A DNA stretch of 55,495 bases from an uncultured Clostridia bacterium (lineage in GTDB: Bacteria; Bacillota; Clostridia; Christensenellales; Borkfalkiaceae): positions 1-55,495 of the forward strand of contig CANQKF010000010.1 of assembly GCA_947624445.1 (NCBI GenBank). Reading direction: 5' to 3'. The notes beneath the pieces were generated by a model. It made no database searches and was not told where the DNA came from. It was given only the letters and a program-made list of their open reading frames with translations. Shown piece after piece: positions 35,706-43,997 of this stretch. A program made the position numbers and the translations under genes. How positions within the stretch are numbered: position 1 is the first letter of the stretch; each line of letters starts with the position of its first letter.

Positions 35706-35786
35706 GCATTTGCCCTTGCATATGGGCAAATGCGAAAAGAATTTTGCGCTAAGAGTTATCAACTCTTAGCAGAATGCAAAATTCTT
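35706..35786. repeat. pair of large hairpins
   Basis: First hairpin: GCATTTGCCC/GGGCAAATGC (35706-35715 with 35724-35733). Second: an outer 11-bp stem AAGAATTTTGC/GCAAAATTCTT (35737-35747 with 35776-35786) enclosing a 10-bp stem GCTAAGAGTT/AACTCTTAGC (35748-35757 with 35761-35770), with a 5-base bulge on one side. It is AT-richer than the surroundings and lies between purL and fhs. Confidence 0.8.
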
Positions 35787-35810
35787 CCCCCAATGGGGCA
35801 GCCAAGGGTT

Positions 35811-35870
35811 CCCCCCATCCGTCGCGGCGGAGCCGCGACACCCTCCCCCCAAAGGGGGTAGGGCTTGGGC
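35811..35870. repeat. REP-like palindromic block, copy A
   Basis: It contains CCCCCCATCCGTC, a GTCGCGGC/GCCGCGAC hairpin (35821-35839), then a CCCT-CCCCC/GGGGG-AGGG palindrome ending TAGGGCTT. The same order of parts recurs at 41137-41187. Confidence 0.75.
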
Positions 35871-35937
35871 GGGGGTTCCCCCAACGGGGGGTAGGGCTCT
35901 CGTCGTGACCGTAAACCTGCAAAATCGCAATTTGTTT

Positions 35938-38900
35938 TCAAGCCTTAAAGTACTTCACGGCGCTTTCGAAGAGTTTCATATCATAATTCCCGAGCACGTT
36001 CTTGTAGAGCCCTGCGGCGGTGCGCTCCGCATGCCCCATCTTGCCGAAAATGCGGCCGTCGGGCGAGAGCAGACCCTCGACGGCATAGGCGCTGCCGTTC
36101 GGGTTGAAGCGCACGTCCATCGTCGCGTTGCCCTTGAGATCGACGTATTGCGTCATGATCTGGCCTTGCTCCGCGAGCGATTTTATGAGCGCTTCGTCTG
36201 CGCAGAACCGCCCTTCCCCGTGGGAGACGGGCACCGAGTAGATCTCGCCAGGCGCGACGCCCGCAAGCCACGGCGAATTCACCGAGGCGACGCGCACCCG
36301 CACGATGCGGCTCTGGTGCCGCCCGATGTCGTTGTAAGTGAGGGTAGGGCAGGTCTCGTCTGGTTCGATCATCTTGCCGTAGGGCACGAGGCCGAGCTTG
36401 ATGAGCGCCTGGAAGCCGTTGCAGATGCCGCCCATGAGCCCGTCGCGTGCGCCAAGCAGCGCCTCGATCTCGGCGCGGATGCCCTCGCTGCGGAGGAACG
36501 CCGTGATGAACTTGCCCGAGCCGTCGGGTTCGTCCCCGCCCGAAAATCCGCCCGGCAGGAACAGGATCTGCGCCGTGCGCAGCTTTTGGGCGAACAGCTC
36601 CGCCGACCGCGCGACTTCCGCCGCCGTACGGTTGCGGATGACGAAGATCTCGGGCTCCGCGCCCGCGTCGGCGAACGCCTTCGCCGTGTCGTATTCGCAG
36701 TTGGTCCCGGGGAATACGGGCAGGAGCACCTTGGGCGTCTCGGTCAGCACCGCGGGCGCAGCCGTGCTCCGCATGCCGCTCATGAAGTTCTCCACGGGGC
36801 GGTCGGGCGCGGGAACGTTGCAGGGATACACCGGTTCGAGCCGCTCCTCGTAGATCGCGGTGAGCTCGGAGAGCGGGAGCAGGTCGAGACCGAAGGAAAT
36901 GCTCTCGGATTCGGTCGTCTGCCCGACTTCCTCGCCGATCTCGGCGTCCTCGGAGAGCTCGAGCAGGAAGGCGCCATAGGCATAGGAGAAGATCTTTTTG
37001 AGCCCGAAGCCGTCCGCAAAGCGGAAGCCGATGCGGTTGCCGAGGCACATTTTGAGGATGCCCTCCGCGACGCCGCCGTAGCCCGGGGTCCACGCCGAGA
37101 CCGCCTTGCCCGAGCGCAGAAGCGCGGTGACGGCACGGAAATTCGCGATGAGCGACGCCGCCACGGGAAGCCCTTCGGCATCGTAGACGGGCGAGAGCAG
37201 CACCACCTTGTGCCGCGTGCCCTTGAACTCGGGGGAGACCGCTTCGCCGGCGACGCCCGTCGTCACCGCGAAGGAGATGAACGTGGGCGGGACGTCGATG
37301 TGCTCGAAGGTGCCGCTCATCGAATCCTTGCCGCCGATCGCGGCGACTTTGAAGTCGGTCTGCGCCTTGAAGGCGCCGAGCAGCGCGGCGAGCGGCTGCC
37401 CCCAGCGCGCGGCGTCCTTGCCGGGCTTCGGGAAGTACTCCTGGAAGGAGAGATATACGTCGTCGAAGCTCGCCCCCGTCGCGATGAGCTTGGAGAGGCT
37501 CTCGACGACGGCGAGATACGCCCCGTGATAGGGGCTCTTTTCGGCGATGTGCGGGTTGCCGCCCCACGCCATATAGGAGACGGCGTCGGTATGCCCCCTC
37601 TCGGAGGAGATGAGGTGTACCATCGCCTGCGGCGGGGTCATCTGGTACTTCCCGCCGAAGGGCATGAGCACGGTGCCTGCGCCGATCGTCGCATCGAACC
37701 GCTCCGCGAGTCCGCGCTTGGAGCAGACGTTGAGATCGCCCGCGAGCGCGCGCATCCCCCCGATAAACGACATAGGTACCTCGCGTTCGAAGCCTTCCGC
37801 CCGCGCGGGTGCGGCGTCCGTGTGCTTCTCGGCGCCGTTGGAATTCAAAAATTCGCGGGAGAGATCGACGATCGTCCTGCCGTTGAACCGCATGCGGAGA
37901 CGGGGAAGCGCGGTGACCGTCGCGATGACCGTCGCCTCGAGGTTTTCCTCCGCGGCATACGCGAGGAAGCGCTCCGCATCGGCTGCGCCGACGACGACCG
38001 CCATGCGTTCCTGCGATTCGGAAATGGCGAGTTCAGTGCCGTCGAGCCCGTCGTATTTCTTGGGGATCGCGTTCAGGTCGATCTCCAGCCCGTCGGAGAG
38101 TTCGCCCACGGCGACGGAGACGCCCCCCGCGCCGAAGTCGTTGCAGCGCTTCACGAGCAGCATCGCGTCGCGGTTGCGGAAGAGCCGCTGGAGTTTGCGC
38201 TCCTCGGGCGCATTGCCCTTCTGCACCTCCGCGCCGCACGAGAAAAGGGACCCTGCCGTGTGCGATTTGGAGGAGCCCGTCGCCCCGCCGCAGCCATCCC
38301 GCCCCGTTCTGCCGCCGATGAGGATGACCTTATCGCCCGCCTTGGGCGTCTCCCGCCGCACGTTGGCAGCGGGCGTCGCGCCGATCACCGCCCCGATCTC
38401 GAGCCGCTTTGCGACATACCCGGGGTGATAGATCTCGTCGACCTGCCCCGTCGCGAGCCCGATCTGGTTGCCGTAGGAGGAATACCCCGCCGCCGCCGTC
38501 GTGACGATCTTCCGCTGGGGAAGTTTGCCGGGCAGCGTATCCTTCACGGGCGCGAGCGGATCCCCGGCCCCCGTCACCCGCATCGCGGCATACACATAGC
38601 CCCGCCCCGAGAGCGGATCGCGGATCGCCCCGCCGATGCAGGTCGCGGCGCCGCCGAAGGGCTCGATCTCGGTGGGATGGTTGTGGGTCTCGTTCTTGAA
38701 GAGGAGCAGCCAATCCTGCGGCGCGCCGTCCACCGTGATGTTGATCTTCACCGTGCAGGCGTTGACTTCCGCGCTCTCCTCGAGGTTTTCGAGCGCCCCC
38801 CGCGCCTTCAGGAGCTTGCAGGCGATCGTCGCGATCTCCATGAGGTTGACGGGCCCCTCCCGCCCGAGCTCTTCGCGCGCGGAGAGGTACTCCATATATG

Positions 38901-39630
38901 CTTTTTCGAGCAGTTCGTCCTCGAACCGCACGTTGTCGATCGTCGTGAGGAAGGTCGTGTGGCGGCAGTGATCCGACCAATAGGCGTCGATCATGCGGAT
39001 CTCGGTGATCGTGGGATCGCGGAATTCGCTGCGGAAATAGTCGCGGCAAAACTTCAGATCGTCGGCGTCCATCGCCAGCCCGCGCGCCTCGGCAAAGGCG
39101 GCAAGCTCGGCGTCGCCGTACCCCGTGAAGCCCGTGATCGTCTCCACATCCTCGGGGACGGGGTGGTTTATTTGCAATGTCGCGGGGAGCGCGAAGCCCG
39201 CCTCGCGGCGCTCGACGGGGTTGATGACGTACCGCTTGATCGCGGCGAGGTCCTCCTCGGTGACCTCCCCGTAGACGGCATAGAGCTTCGCGGAATGCAC
39301 GGCGGGGCGGACGCCCATCGAGAGCAGCTGGATGCACTGCGCCGCCGAGTCCGCGCGCTGGTCGAACTGGCCGGGCAGATACTCCACGGCGAACACCCGC
39401 GCCCCCGTGAGGTCGACGAACTCCGAGGCGACGTCGGTCTGCGGCTCCGAAAACACCGTGCGCACGGCGCGCATGAAGAGCGCGGGGTCGATCTCCTCCG
39501 CCTCGTAGCGGTTGAGCACGCGGATGCGCTCCACATTGCCGAGCTCGAGGAGCTCGCGGACGTCTTTGAGGAGCGTTCTCGCCTCTGCGTCGAAGCCCTC
39601 CTTTTTTTCCACATAAATGCGATAAACCAT
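35938..39630 (-). CDS. purL: phosphoribosylformylglycinamidine synthase, single-chain
   Basis: A 1230-aa enzyme for step 4 of purine synthesis (FGAR to FGAM, using glutamine and ATP). It is the large fused form: an N-terminal PurS-like domain, a linker with IDAYWSDHCRHTTFLT (about 215-230), two AIRS-type ATP domains, and a C-terminal class I glutamine amidotransferase with nucleophile Cys in GGICNGFQ and SHGEGRF. Separate purS and purQ are therefore not needed. ATG 39630 follows GGAGGGAATGCT. It lies 77 bp after purD and is the last purine-synthesis gene before the repeat region. Confidence 0.97.
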   Translation of the reverse strand: MVYRIYVEKKEGFDAEARTLLKDVRELLELGNVERIRVLNRYEAEEIDPALFMRAVRTVFSEPQTDVASEFVDLTGARVFAVEYLPGQFDQRADSAAQCIQLLSMGVRPAVHSAKLYAVYGEVTEEDLAAIKRYVINPVERREAGFALPATLQINHPVPEDVETITGFTGYGDAELAAFAEARGLAMDADDLKFCRDYFRSEFRDPTITEIRMIDAYWSDHCRHTTFLTTIDNVRFEDELLEKAYMEYLSAREELGREGPVNLMEIATIACKLLKARGALENLEESAEVNACTVKINITVDGAPQDWLLLFKNETHNHPTEIEPFGGAATCIGGAIRDPLSGRGYVYAAMRVTGAGDPLAPVKDTLPGKLPQRKIVTTAAAGYSSYGNQIGLATGQVDEIYHPGYVAKRLEIGAVIGATPAANVRRETPKAGDKVILIGGRTGRDGCGGATGSSKSHTAGSLFSCGAEVQKGNAPEERKLQRLFRNRDAMLLVKRCNDFGAGGVSVAVGELSDGLEIDLNAIPKKYDGLDGTELAISESQERMAVVVGAADAERFLAYAAEENLEATVIATVTALPRLRMRFNGRTIVDLSREFLNSNGAEKHTDAAPARAEGFEREVPMSFIGGMRALAGDLNVCSKRGLAERFDATIGAGTVLMPFGGKYQMTPPQAMVHLISSERGHTDAVSYMAWGGNPHIAEKSPYHGAYLAVVESLSKLIATGASFDDVYLSFQEYFPKPGKDAARWGQPLAALLGAFKAQTDFKVAAIGGKDSMSGTFEHIDVPPTFISFAVTTGVAGEAVSPEFKGTRHKVVLLSPVYDAEGLPVAASLIANFRAVTALLRSGKAVSAWTPGYGGVAEGILKMCLGNRIGFRFADGFGLKKIFSYAYGAFLLELSEDAEIGEEVGQTTESESISFGLDLLPLSELTAIYEERLEPVYPCNVPAPDRPVENFMSGMRSTAAPAVLTETPKVLLPVFPGTNCEYDTAKAFADAGAEPEIFVIRNRTAAEVARSAELFAQKLRTAQILFLPGGFSGGDEPDGSGKFITAFLRSEGIRAEIEALLGARDGLMGGICNGFQALIKLGLVPYGKMIEPDETCPTLTYNDIGRHQSRIVRVRVASVNSPWLAGVAPGEIYSVPVSHGEGRFCADEALIKSLAEQGQIMTQYVDLKGNATMDVRFNPNGSAYAVEGLLSPDGRIFGKMGHAERTAAGLYKNVLGNYDMKLFESAVKYFKA

Positions 39631-39707
39631 AGCATTCCCTCCTTATGTTCTTCTTTCCGTTAAATTTTTTTCGTTGTGCGGCGCCCCGTTTTCCCGCTTC
39701 GGCGGCC

Positions 39708-40976
39708 CTATGCGCGGGGCTTTGCGCGAAGGGCGCGGGCGCCGATGTCGCTCCGCATGTAGGCGTTTTCGAAGCCGATCCGCCCCGCGAGCGCGTAGGC
39801 GTTTTTTACGGCGGTCGCAAGGTCCTCCGCCGTCGCGACCGCGCCGAGCACTCTTCCGCCCGCGGTGAGAAGCCGCTCCCCCTCCCGCTTTGCGCCCGCG
39901 ATGTAGATCTCCTCCCCCGTCACGGGCAGGGAGATCTCGTACCCCATCTTGTAGGATTTGGGATACCCGCGGCTCGCGAGCACGACGCAGCACGCCGATT
40001 TTTGCGAAAACTTCACGTCGGCGGCGCGCAGCGTCCCCGCCCGCACGGCGAGCATGATCTCGAGCAGGTCGCTCTCGAGCAGGGGCAGCACGACCTGCGT
40101 CTCGGGGTCGCCGAAGCGGCAGTTGTATTCGATGACTTTGGGGCCCTCGCCCGTCAGCATCAGCCCGAAGTAGAGGCAGCCGCGGAAGGTGCGCCCCTCG
40201 GCGTGCATCGCGGCGACCGTCGGCAAAAAGATCTCCCGCATGCAGCGCTCGGCGATCTCCTTGGTGTAGTAGGGGTTGGGCGCGACCGTCCCCATGCCGC
40301 CCGTGTTCGGGCCCTCGTCCCCGTCCCATGCCCGCTTGTGGTCCATGGAGGAGACCATCGGGACGATCGTGTTGCCGTCGGTGAAGGCGAGCACGGAGAC
40401 CTCGGGCCCCTCGAGGAATTCCTCGATGAGCACGCGCGCGCCGCTCTCCCCGAATACCTTTTCGACCATCATCTCCCGCACCGCCGTTTCCGCCTCGGCG
40501 CTATCGCGGACGATGCGGACGCCCTTGCCGAGCGCGAGCCCGTCCGCCTTCACAACGGCGGGGTATGTGGTCGTTTTTAGATAGGCAAGCGCCGCCTCGG
40601 GTGAGGTAAAGGCGCGGCTCTTCGCCGTGGGGATGCCGTATTTTTGCATGAGCTCTTTGGAAAAGACCTTGCTGCCCTCGATGATCGCGGCGTTCGCGCG
40701 GGGGCCGAAACAGGGCACACCGATCGCCTCGAGGCGGTCGACGAGACCCATGCAGAGGGGGTCGTCGGGCGTGACGACGGCAAAATCGGGCGCATGTTCC
40801 TTGGCGAATGCGACGACGCCGTCGAGATCGGTCGCCTGAATGGGAACGCATGCGCAATCCGCGGCGATCCCGCCGTTGCCGGGCAGGCACCAGATCTTTT
40901 CGCAACGCTTGCTCTTTTTCAGGGATTTTACGACGGCATGCTCTCTTCCGCCCCCGCCGATGACCATAATATTCAT
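39708..40976 (-). CDS. purD: phosphoribosylamine-glycine ligase (GAR synthetase)
   Basis: A 422-aa ATP-grasp enzyme for step 2, joining glycine to phosphoribosylamine. It starts MNIMVIGGGGREHA, the standard PurD N-terminus, followed by PGNGGIAADCA. The ATP-grasp region includes VVKADGLALGKGVRI and VLIEEFLEGPEVSV, and the substrate region reads NTGGMGTVAPNP. ATG 40976 follows GGAGGAG; the longer frame would need a TTG start inside the ribosome site. A 498-bp repeat region separates it from the AICAR transformylase gene, so it may depend on read-through. Confidence 0.97.
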   Translation of the reverse strand: MNIMVIGGGGREHAVVKSLKKSKRCEKIWCLPGNGGIAADCACVPIQATDLDGVVAFAKEHAPDFAVVTPDDPLCMGLVDRLEAIGVPCFGPRANAAIIEGSKVFSKELMQKYGIPTAKSRAFTSPEAALAYLKTTTYPAVVKADGLALGKGVRIVRDSAEAETAVREMMVEKVFGESGARVLIEEFLEGPEVSVLAFTDGNTIVPMVSSMDHKRAWDGDEGPNTGGMGTVAPNPYYTKEIAERCMREIFLPTVAAMHAEGRTFRGCLYFGLMLTGEGPKVIEYNCRFGDPETQVVLPLLESDLLEIMLAVRAGTLRAADVKFSQKSACCVVLASRGYPKSYKMGYEISLPVTGEEIYIAGAKREGERLLTAGGRVLGAVATAEDLATAVKNAYALAGRIGFENAYMRSDIGARALRAKPRA

Positions 40977-41136
40977 GAGCTCCTCCAAAACCGCTTGTTT
41001 CTATTCGCCTGTTCGCCTCCCGGCGATCCTCCTTTCGGCCCTTCGGGCCACGTTCCCCCATACATGGGGGACAAGGAGGCCTTGGCGGAAGGGACCGCCT
41101 GCCCCTCCTCGCATAAGGCCGTCGGAGACTTTCGCA

Positions 41137-41187
41137 TCCCCCCATCCGTCACGGCTGCGCCGTGCCCCCCCGATAGGAGTAGGGCTT
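41137..41187. repeat. REP-like palindromic block, copy B
   Basis: CCCCCCATCCGTC is followed by a CACGGC/GCCGTG hairpin (41150-41164), a C-run and GTAGGGCTT. The order and several sub-sequences match copy A at 35811-35870. Confidence 0.75.
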
Positions 41188-41190
41188 CCA

Positions 41191-41260
41191 CGTCATCCTG
41201 AGCCGAAACGGCTTTGCGAGGTGTGCAATAGAAGCCTCGCGCGGGGCACTTCGTTCAGGA
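41191..41260. repeat. CGTCATCCTGAGC-type intergenic element
   Basis: It starts CGTCATCCTGAGC and ends TTCGTTCAGGA; TCCTGA (41196-41201) and TCAGGA (41255-41260) are the outer arms, with an inner GCGAG/CTCGC stem (41216-41220 with 41236-41240). It resembles short palindromic repeats common between genes in many bacterial genomes. Confidence 0.6.
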
Positions 41261-41272
41261 GGGCGGCGAGCT

Positions 41273-41468
41273 GCGCAAAACAAAATTCGTGAACCCTTTC
41301 CAAATGATGTGCGTTAGGCGGAATTCACTTCCGCCGTGCGCGACCCAATTTGCCGAACCCTTTCGGCTTCTTGTCTGATGAAACGAAAAAGAGGACCACG
41401 CCGTGAAAGTGCAAAGGCTCATTTCCTCACGGAATTTTGTTTTGCGCCCTTGCAAAACAAAATTCGTG
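41273..41468. repeat. MITE-like element with 17-bp terminal repeats
   Basis: GCAAAACAAAATTCGTG occurs at 41275-41291 and 41452-41468 in direct orientation, and inverted with one extra base at 41428-41445. The first and inverted copies bound about 175 bp holding two further hairpins, GGCGGAA/TTCCGCC (41317-41335) and GCCGAA/TTCGGC (41352-41367). No transposase is present. Confidence 0.65.
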
Positions 41469-41474
41469 AACCTC

Positions 41475-42659
41475 TTAGTGGTGGAACAGCCTGAGCCCCG
41501 TGAACGCCATCACCATATTGTGGCGGTCCGCCGCCTCGATCACGAGGTCGTCGCGCACCGATCCGCCCGGCTCGGCGACATACGAAACGCCGCTTTTCGC
41601 CGCCCGCTCGATGTTATCGGCAAACGGGAAAAAGGCGTCGCTCGCGAGCGAAACGCCCGTGACCGTGCGGAGGTATTCCTCCCGCTCCTCTTTCGGAAAC
41701 GGGGCGGGACGTATGGCGAAATATTGGCGCCAGACGCCTTCGCCGAGCACCTCGTCGCTCTCCTCGGAGAGGTAGAGATCGATGATGTTGTTCTTCTCGG
41801 GTCTGCCGACGCCCTCCGCGAATTGCAGCCCGAGCACCTTTTCGTGGCGGCGCAGATGCCACAGGTCGGCCTTTTGCGCCGCGAGCCGCGTGCAGTGGAT
41901 GCGGGATTGCTGTCCCGCGCCGACGCCGATCGCCTGCCCGTCCTCCGCGAAGCACACCGAGTTGGACTGCGTATATTTGAGCGTGATGAGCGCGATGACG
42001 AGATCTATCGCCTTGTCCGCGGGGAGCGTTTTGTTCTTCGTGACGATGTTCCCGAGCAGATCCGAATCGATTTTCGAATCGTTTCTGCCCTGCTCGAAGG
42101 TGATCCCGAACACCTGCTTGCGCTCGATCGGGGCGGGCGCGTAGGCGGGGTCGATCCTGACGATGTTATATCCCCCCTTGCGCTTCCCCTTCAGGATCTC
42201 GAGCGCCGCGGGAGAATAGGCGGGGGCGATGATGCCGTCGGAGACTTCGCGGGCGATGAGCCGCGCCGTCGTCTCGTCGCACGTCTCGGAGAGGGCGATG
42301 AAGTCGCCGAAGGAGGACATGCGGTCGGTCCCCCGCGCCCGCGCATAGGCGCATGCGAGCGGGCTTTCGTCGAGACCTTCGATATCCTCGACGAAGCAGG
42401 AGCGCTTGAGATCGGGCGGCAACTTTGTTCCGATCGCGGCCGACGTCGGGGAGACATGCTTGAAACTCGCCGCGGCGGGACGGCCCGTCGCCGCTTTGAG
42501 CTCCTTCACGAGCTGCCACGCGTTGAAGGCGTCGAGAAAGTTGATGTAACCGGGCCTGCCGTTCAGGATCTCGACGGGCAGTTCGCTTCCATCCGCCATG
42601 AAGATCCGCGCGGGCGTCTGGTTGGGATTGCAGCCGTATTTCAGTGGAAATTCACGCAT
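41475..42659 (-). CDS. purH: stand-alone AICAR transformylase (PurH C-terminal domain only)
   Basis: A 394-aa protein for step 10, transferring a formyl group from 10-formyl-THF to AICAR. It matches only the transformylase half of bifunctional PurH: MREFPLKYGCNPNQTPARIF, the catalytic KH in ASFKHVSPTSAAI, YARARGTDRMSSFGDFIALS, and the GQQSRIHCTRLA segment near residue 275. The IMP cyclohydrolase (MGS-like) half is missing and is supplied by the overlapping PurO gene upstream. ATG 42659 overlaps the PurO frame by 8 bp. Such short forms pair with PurO in some Clostridia and archaea. Confidence 0.93.
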   Translation of the reverse strand: MREFPLKYGCNPNQTPARIFMADGSELPVEILNGRPGYINFLDAFNAWQLVKELKAATGRPAAASFKHVSPTSAAIGTKLPPDLKRSCFVEDIEGLDESPLACAYARARGTDRMSSFGDFIALSETCDETTARLIAREVSDGIIAPAYSPAALEILKGKRKGGYNIVRIDPAYAPAPIERKQVFGITFEQGRNDSKIDSDLLGNIVTKNKTLPADKAIDLVIALITLKYTQSNSVCFAEDGQAIGVGAGQQSRIHCTRLAAQKADLWHLRRHEKVLGLQFAEGVGRPEKNNIIDLYLSEESDEVLGEGVWRQYFAIRPAPFPKEEREEYLRTVTGVSLASDAFFPFADNIERAAKSGVSYVAEPGGSVRDDLVIEAADRHNMVMAFTGLRLFHH

Positions 42660-43389
42660 GGGATCCCTCCGTATATTTATTTTTGAGGACCTGCGCGCTT
42701 GCCCCCGTCGCGAGATCGTAGGTGCGGCAGACGAGCGCGATCTTGTTTGCTTCATTGAGATTTGCCCAGATCTCCTCCGCGATGGCGGAAAGATCGTTTC
42801 CGAGCGCAACGCGCATGGGCTCCCCCTCGAAGGAGGGAAGGGGATCGGCGTCCTTTTTGTAGGTGTGGAGGAAGTGCGCCGTGCCGCGTTCGGGGGTGTA
42901 AGTGAAGAAAAAACGATCACATCCCCCGCCTTTTTTGTCTCCGCACTTCAAGATCGAAAGCTCGTAGGAAAAATCTTCCGCCCCCTTTCCGAGGTGCAGA
43001 ATGGCGCTGATGCGGGGGGTGAAGTTGGGCGCGTCGGGCTCAAACGTGCGCTGCATGAGGGCGTGGCGGAAGCAATGCCCCGCCGCAAGCGACGCCGCGA
43101 TCGTATCCGTCTGGTCGCCGTTCGTCACGATGACGTGCCGCCCCGCGGCCTTCACGGGCGAATAGAGGATGAGCGAAGGATCCTGCACTTTTTGCGCGTC
43201 GAAGGGCTCGGTGCGGATCTCCTCCCCGTAGGCCCTGAACACGCGGTTGCGGGAATTCTCGCTCCTGCCCATGATGAAGTAGGCAAAAAATGCCCGCGTG
43301 CCGTCCTTCGTCTCGCCGACGACGATCCCCCGCCCGGGGTAGGCGTTCGAGGAGAGCGCTCTGCCCAGATTTTTTCGCATGCCCGCCAT
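42652..43389 (-). CDS. purO: archaeal-type IMP cyclohydrolase PurO
   Basis: A 245-aa enzyme for the last step, closing FAICAR to IMP. The sequence resembles the PurO family (PF07826) rather than PurH: SSNAYPGRGIVVGETKDG, AYFIMGRSENSRNRVF, DPSLILYSPVK, and TNGDQTDTIAASL. ATG 43389 follows AAAGGAGAATAACT. It lies 2 bp after purN and overlaps the stand-alone AICAR transformylase by 8 bp, so the two halves of the usual PurH reaction are made together from separate genes. PurO was first described in archaea. Confidence 0.92.
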   Translation of the reverse strand: MAGMRKNLGRALSSNAYPGRGIVVGETKDGTRAFFAYFIMGRSENSRNRVFRAYGEEIRTEPFDAQKVQDPSLILYSPVKAAGRHVIVTNGDQTDTIAASLAAGHCFRHALMQRTFEPDAPNFTPRISAILHLGKGAEDFSYELSILKCGDKKGGGCDRFFFTYTPERGTAHFLHTYKKDADPLPSFEGEPMRVALGNDLSAIAEEIWANLNEANKIALVCRTYDLATGASAQVLKNKYTEGSHA

Positions 43390-43391
43390 AG

Positions 43392-43994
43392 TTATTCTCC
43401 TTTGAGTTTTTTGCAAACCTGTTCGATGGCTTGGGGGTAGATGATCCACTCCGCCTCGCGCATGACGCGCCGCTGCAACGTCTCGGGGGTATCCCCCTCT
43501 CGGACCTCCACCGCCTTCTGCGCGATGATGGGGCCGCCGTCGCAGACCTCGGTGACATAGTGGACGGTCGCGCCCGTCACCTTCACGCCCGCCGCGAGCA
43601 CCGCCTCGTGCACGTGCAGCCCGTACATCCCCACGCCGCCGAAGCTCGGCAAGAGCGCGGGATGGATGTTGACGATCCGCCCCTCGTATGCCTTCACGAA
43701 GTCCGCGGAGAGTACCGTCATGAAGCCCGCCAAAACGACGAGCCCGATCTTCTTTTCCCCGAGCGCGGCGAGGATCGCCTGTTCCCGCGCGGCACGGGAG
43801 TATACATGCTTATCGAACACGGCCGCAGGAATGCCCTGCCGCTTCGCGCGTTCGAGGGCGTACGCCGCTTCGCTGTCGGCGACGACGAGCACGATCTCGC
43901 CGTCGGGGAGGTTGCCCGCCGCCTTCGCGTCGAGGATCGCCTGTAAATTTGTCCCGCCGCCCGAACAGAGGACGGCGATGCGGATATTCTCCAT
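43392..43994 (-). CDS. purN: phosphoribosylglycinamide formyltransferase (GAR transformylase)
   Basis: A 200-aa enzyme for step 3, formylating GAR with 10-formyl-THF. It starts IRIAVLCSGGGTNLQAILDA, the phosphoribosyl-binding loop. Catalytic Asn and His are in RIVNIHPALLPSF (about 104-116), followed by HVHEAVLAAGVKVTGATVHY and the catalytic Asp in EVCDGGPIIAQ. It sits 3 bp after purM and 2 bp before purO, so it is in a tight operon. Confidence 0.97.
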   Translation of the reverse strand: MENIRIAVLCSGGGTNLQAILDAKAAGNLPDGEIVLVVADSEAAYALERAKRQGIPAAVFDKHVYSRAAREQAILAALGEKKIGLVVLAGFMTVLSADFVKAYEGRIVNIHPALLPSFGGVGMYGLHVHEAVLAAGVKVTGATVHYVTEVCDGGPIIAQKAVEVREGDTPETLQRRVMREAEWIIYPQAIEQVCKKLKGE

Positions 43995-43997
43995 CTC

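Larger units (their letters stand above)
35238..35937. repeat. 700-bp gene-free region made of repeats and palindromes
   Basis: Nothing here codes convincingly. From left to right it holds two copies of a 170-bp-period direct repeat (35255-35390, 35425-35560), a TACCCCCT/AGGGGGTA-type palindrome near 35600, two large hairpins (35706-35733 and 35737-35786), and a REP-like block (35811-35870) also found near 41140. It ends with a further C5/G5 palindrome before the purL stop. It separates purL from fhs. Confidence 0.8.
40977..41474. repeat. 498-bp gene-free region of repeats within the purine cluster
   Basis: No protein-like frame and no promoter were found. It contains GGCCC/GGGCC and CCCCCAT/ATGGGGG palindromes (41037-41090), REP-like block B (41137-41187), a TCCTGA...TCAGGA element (41191-41260), and an inverted-repeat-bounded element (41273-41468). 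These interrupt the purine cluster between the AICAR transformylase gene and purD. Confidence 0.8.

Noticed and set aside
35256..35762. Short minus-strand proteins in the purL-fhs gap
   Set aside because: The frames follow the DNA repeats, lack ribosome sites and contain no protein features; they are better explained as repeat DNA.
41255..41455. 66-codon minus-strand frame between the AICAR transformylase gene and purD
   Set aside because: It lies within the inverted-repeat element and has no start signal; no evidence of coding.
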